The notes under the pieces were generated by a model. That model was not told the origin of the DNA and made no database searches. It worked only from the letters and a program-made list of their open reading frames with translations. Positions 57,035 to 57,642 of a stretch of DNA of 57,642 nucleotides are shown in pieces. Both the position numbers and the translations under genes were made by a program. This stretch comes from Natrinema versiforme JCM 10478. GTDB taxonomy: Archaea; Halobacteriota; Halobacteria; Halobacteriales; Natrialbaceae. The stretch covers positions 12,192-69,833 of the forward strand of contig NZ_AOID01000036.1 in the NCBI RefSeq assembly GCF_000337195.1, given 5' to 3'. Position 1 is the stretch's first letter. Each line of letters opens with the position of its first letter.

Positions 57035-57607
57035 ATGAGTACGGATACACCCAACGCGTCGCCCGACGACGCGCCCTCGCGTGCGGAGCTGGCCGCGCGC
57101 GTCGACGAACTCGAGGAGGCGCTCGCCGAGGCCACCAGCGAGGACGACACTAAGAAGATGAGCATCATCGCGACGAAGGGAACGCTTGACATGGCGTACC
57201 CGCCGCTCATCCTCGCCAGCACCGCCGCTGCGTTCGGCTACGATGTGACCGTCTTCCACACGTTCTGGGGGCTGGACATCCTCCACGAGGAGCGCTCGAA
57301 GAACCTCAAGCTCAGTTCCGTCGGGAACCCCAACATGCCCGTGCCGAACGCCGTCGCCGCGCTCCCCGGTATGGACCGTGTGACGACGAGGATGATGGAA
57401 AAGAAAATCGAGGACAACGACACCGCGTCCATTGAGGAACTCATCGAGACGAGCCTCGAGATGGGCGTGGAGTTCCAGGCCTGCCAGATGACCATCGACC
57501 TCATGGACTACGACGAGGACGACTTCTACGACGGCGTCACCACGGGCGTCGGCGCAGCGACGGCCCTCCAGGACATGGCCGACTCCGACATCCAACTCCT
57601 CGTTTGA
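57035..57607 (+). CDS. DsrE2-like sulfur carrier (DsrE/DsrF/DrsH-like)
   Basis: The 190-residue protein starts with a coiled helix (AELAARVDELEEALAEATSE), then the DsrE fold: SIIATKGTLDMAYPPLILAS, AFGYDVTVFHTFWGLDIL and the reactive Cys150 in EFQACQMTIDLMDYDEDDFY. Such proteins pass sulfur between TusA, rhodanese and membrane or oxidase partners. It forms an operon with TusA. The gene is complete: its stop TGA at 57605-57607 is 12 bases before the adapter that ends the contig. Confidence 0.92.
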   Translation: MSTDTPNASPDDAPSRAELAARVDELEEALAEATSEDDTKKMSIIATKGTLDMAYPPLILASTAAAFGYDVTVFHTFWGLDILHEERSKNLKLSSVGNPNMPVPNAVAALPGMDRVTTRMMEKKIEDNDTASIEELIETSLEMGVEFQACQMTIDLMDYDEDDFYDGVTTGVGAATALQDMADSDIQLLV

Positions 57608-57619
57608 TCGATCGATGAC

Positions 57620-57638
57620 CTGTCTCTTATACACATCT
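57620..57638. other. Nextera/Tn5 mosaic-end adapter at the contig end
   Basis: CTGTCTCTTATACACATCT is the 19-base Tn5 mosaic end used in Nextera libraries. It and the last four bases are library sequence left by incomplete trimming. Translation of the minus strand starting there gives the known artefact peptide MYKRQ. Confidence 0.97.
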
Positions 57639-57642
57639 CTGA

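Noticed and set aside
57011-57634. 207-codon minus-strand frame beginning MYKRQ
   Set aside because: It starts inside the Nextera adapter and is antisense to the DsrE gene.

Overview
The window is one end of a contig from an extremely halophilic archaeon (class Halobacteria, probably a Natrinema/Haloterrigena/Natrialba-type organism). The signs are the acidic proteome, high GC with strong CTCGAG/CGTCG usage, leaderless genes with TATA boxes about 26 bases upstream, Tat-type twin-arginine lipoprotein signals, and families that are essentially haloarchaeal. A Cdc6/Orc1 gene inside an array of origin recognition boxes plus a ParA system mark an extrachromosomal replicon (plasmid or megaplasmid). 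The last bases are a Nextera/Tn5 adapter, so the right end is a sequencing artefact and not biology.

Layout. 1-3.3 kb: truncated HTH gene, small plasmid gene, orc1/cdc6 flanked by nine direct and one inverted origin box. 3.2-11.3 kb: plasmid maintenance and accessory region, with a decayed SRAP (YedK/HMCES-like) gene, several small hypothetical genes, seven 13-bp repeats in front of parA and its partner, and a GIY-YIG protein. 11.5-15.7 kb: mobile-element graveyard (an intact tyrosine recombinase, a frameshifted small membrane gene, an integrase remnant, an IS4-like transposase interrupted by an amber codon, an IS5-family remnant). 15.7-30.9 kb: thiol and sulfur redox genes (thioredoxin, two thioredoxin-reductase-like flavoproteins, rhodanese, rhodanese-metallo-beta-lactamase fusion, SoxB-like hydrolase, class V aminotransferase, DsrE, CoA-disulfide-reductase-like protein, DUF302, methyltransferases). 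31-42.7 kb: cytochrome/copper type envelope cluster (DsbA, SCO1, TlpA, CcdA, TauE, thioredoxin, multicopper oxidase). 42.8-57.6 kb: second sulfur block (thiol-type HTH regulator, TauE/SafE, UspA, Cys-rich copper-storage-like protein, DUF1641-SQR-TusA-SHOCT operon, thioredoxin, MetE-like protein, PiT-type transporter, two YeeE/YedE halves, rhodanese-MBL fusion, TusA, DsrE).

How it may work together (inference). YeeE/YedE and the PiT-like transporter would move thiosulfate or sulfate. TusA and DsrE proteins would carry sulfane sulfur or thiosulfonate in the cytoplasm. Rhodanese-MBL fusions, the SQR-like flavoprotein and the SoxB-like hydrolase would oxidise it, TauE proteins would export sulfite or similar anions, and the thioredoxin/CoA-disulfide proteins would keep thiols balanced. 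A short motif, ACAATA(C/T) or its palindrome TTGTACAA, lies in the promoters of most of these genes, including that of a Cys-containing HTH regulator (43258). It is the best candidate here for an undescribed regulon. A different palindrome, TTTGCTG-N3-CAGCAAA, occurs twice in the copper/cytochrome block.

Many genes are visibly decaying (SRAP, DUF2270, a Tat lipoprotein deacetylase, two MBL remnants, transposases), which fits a recombining accessory replicon.
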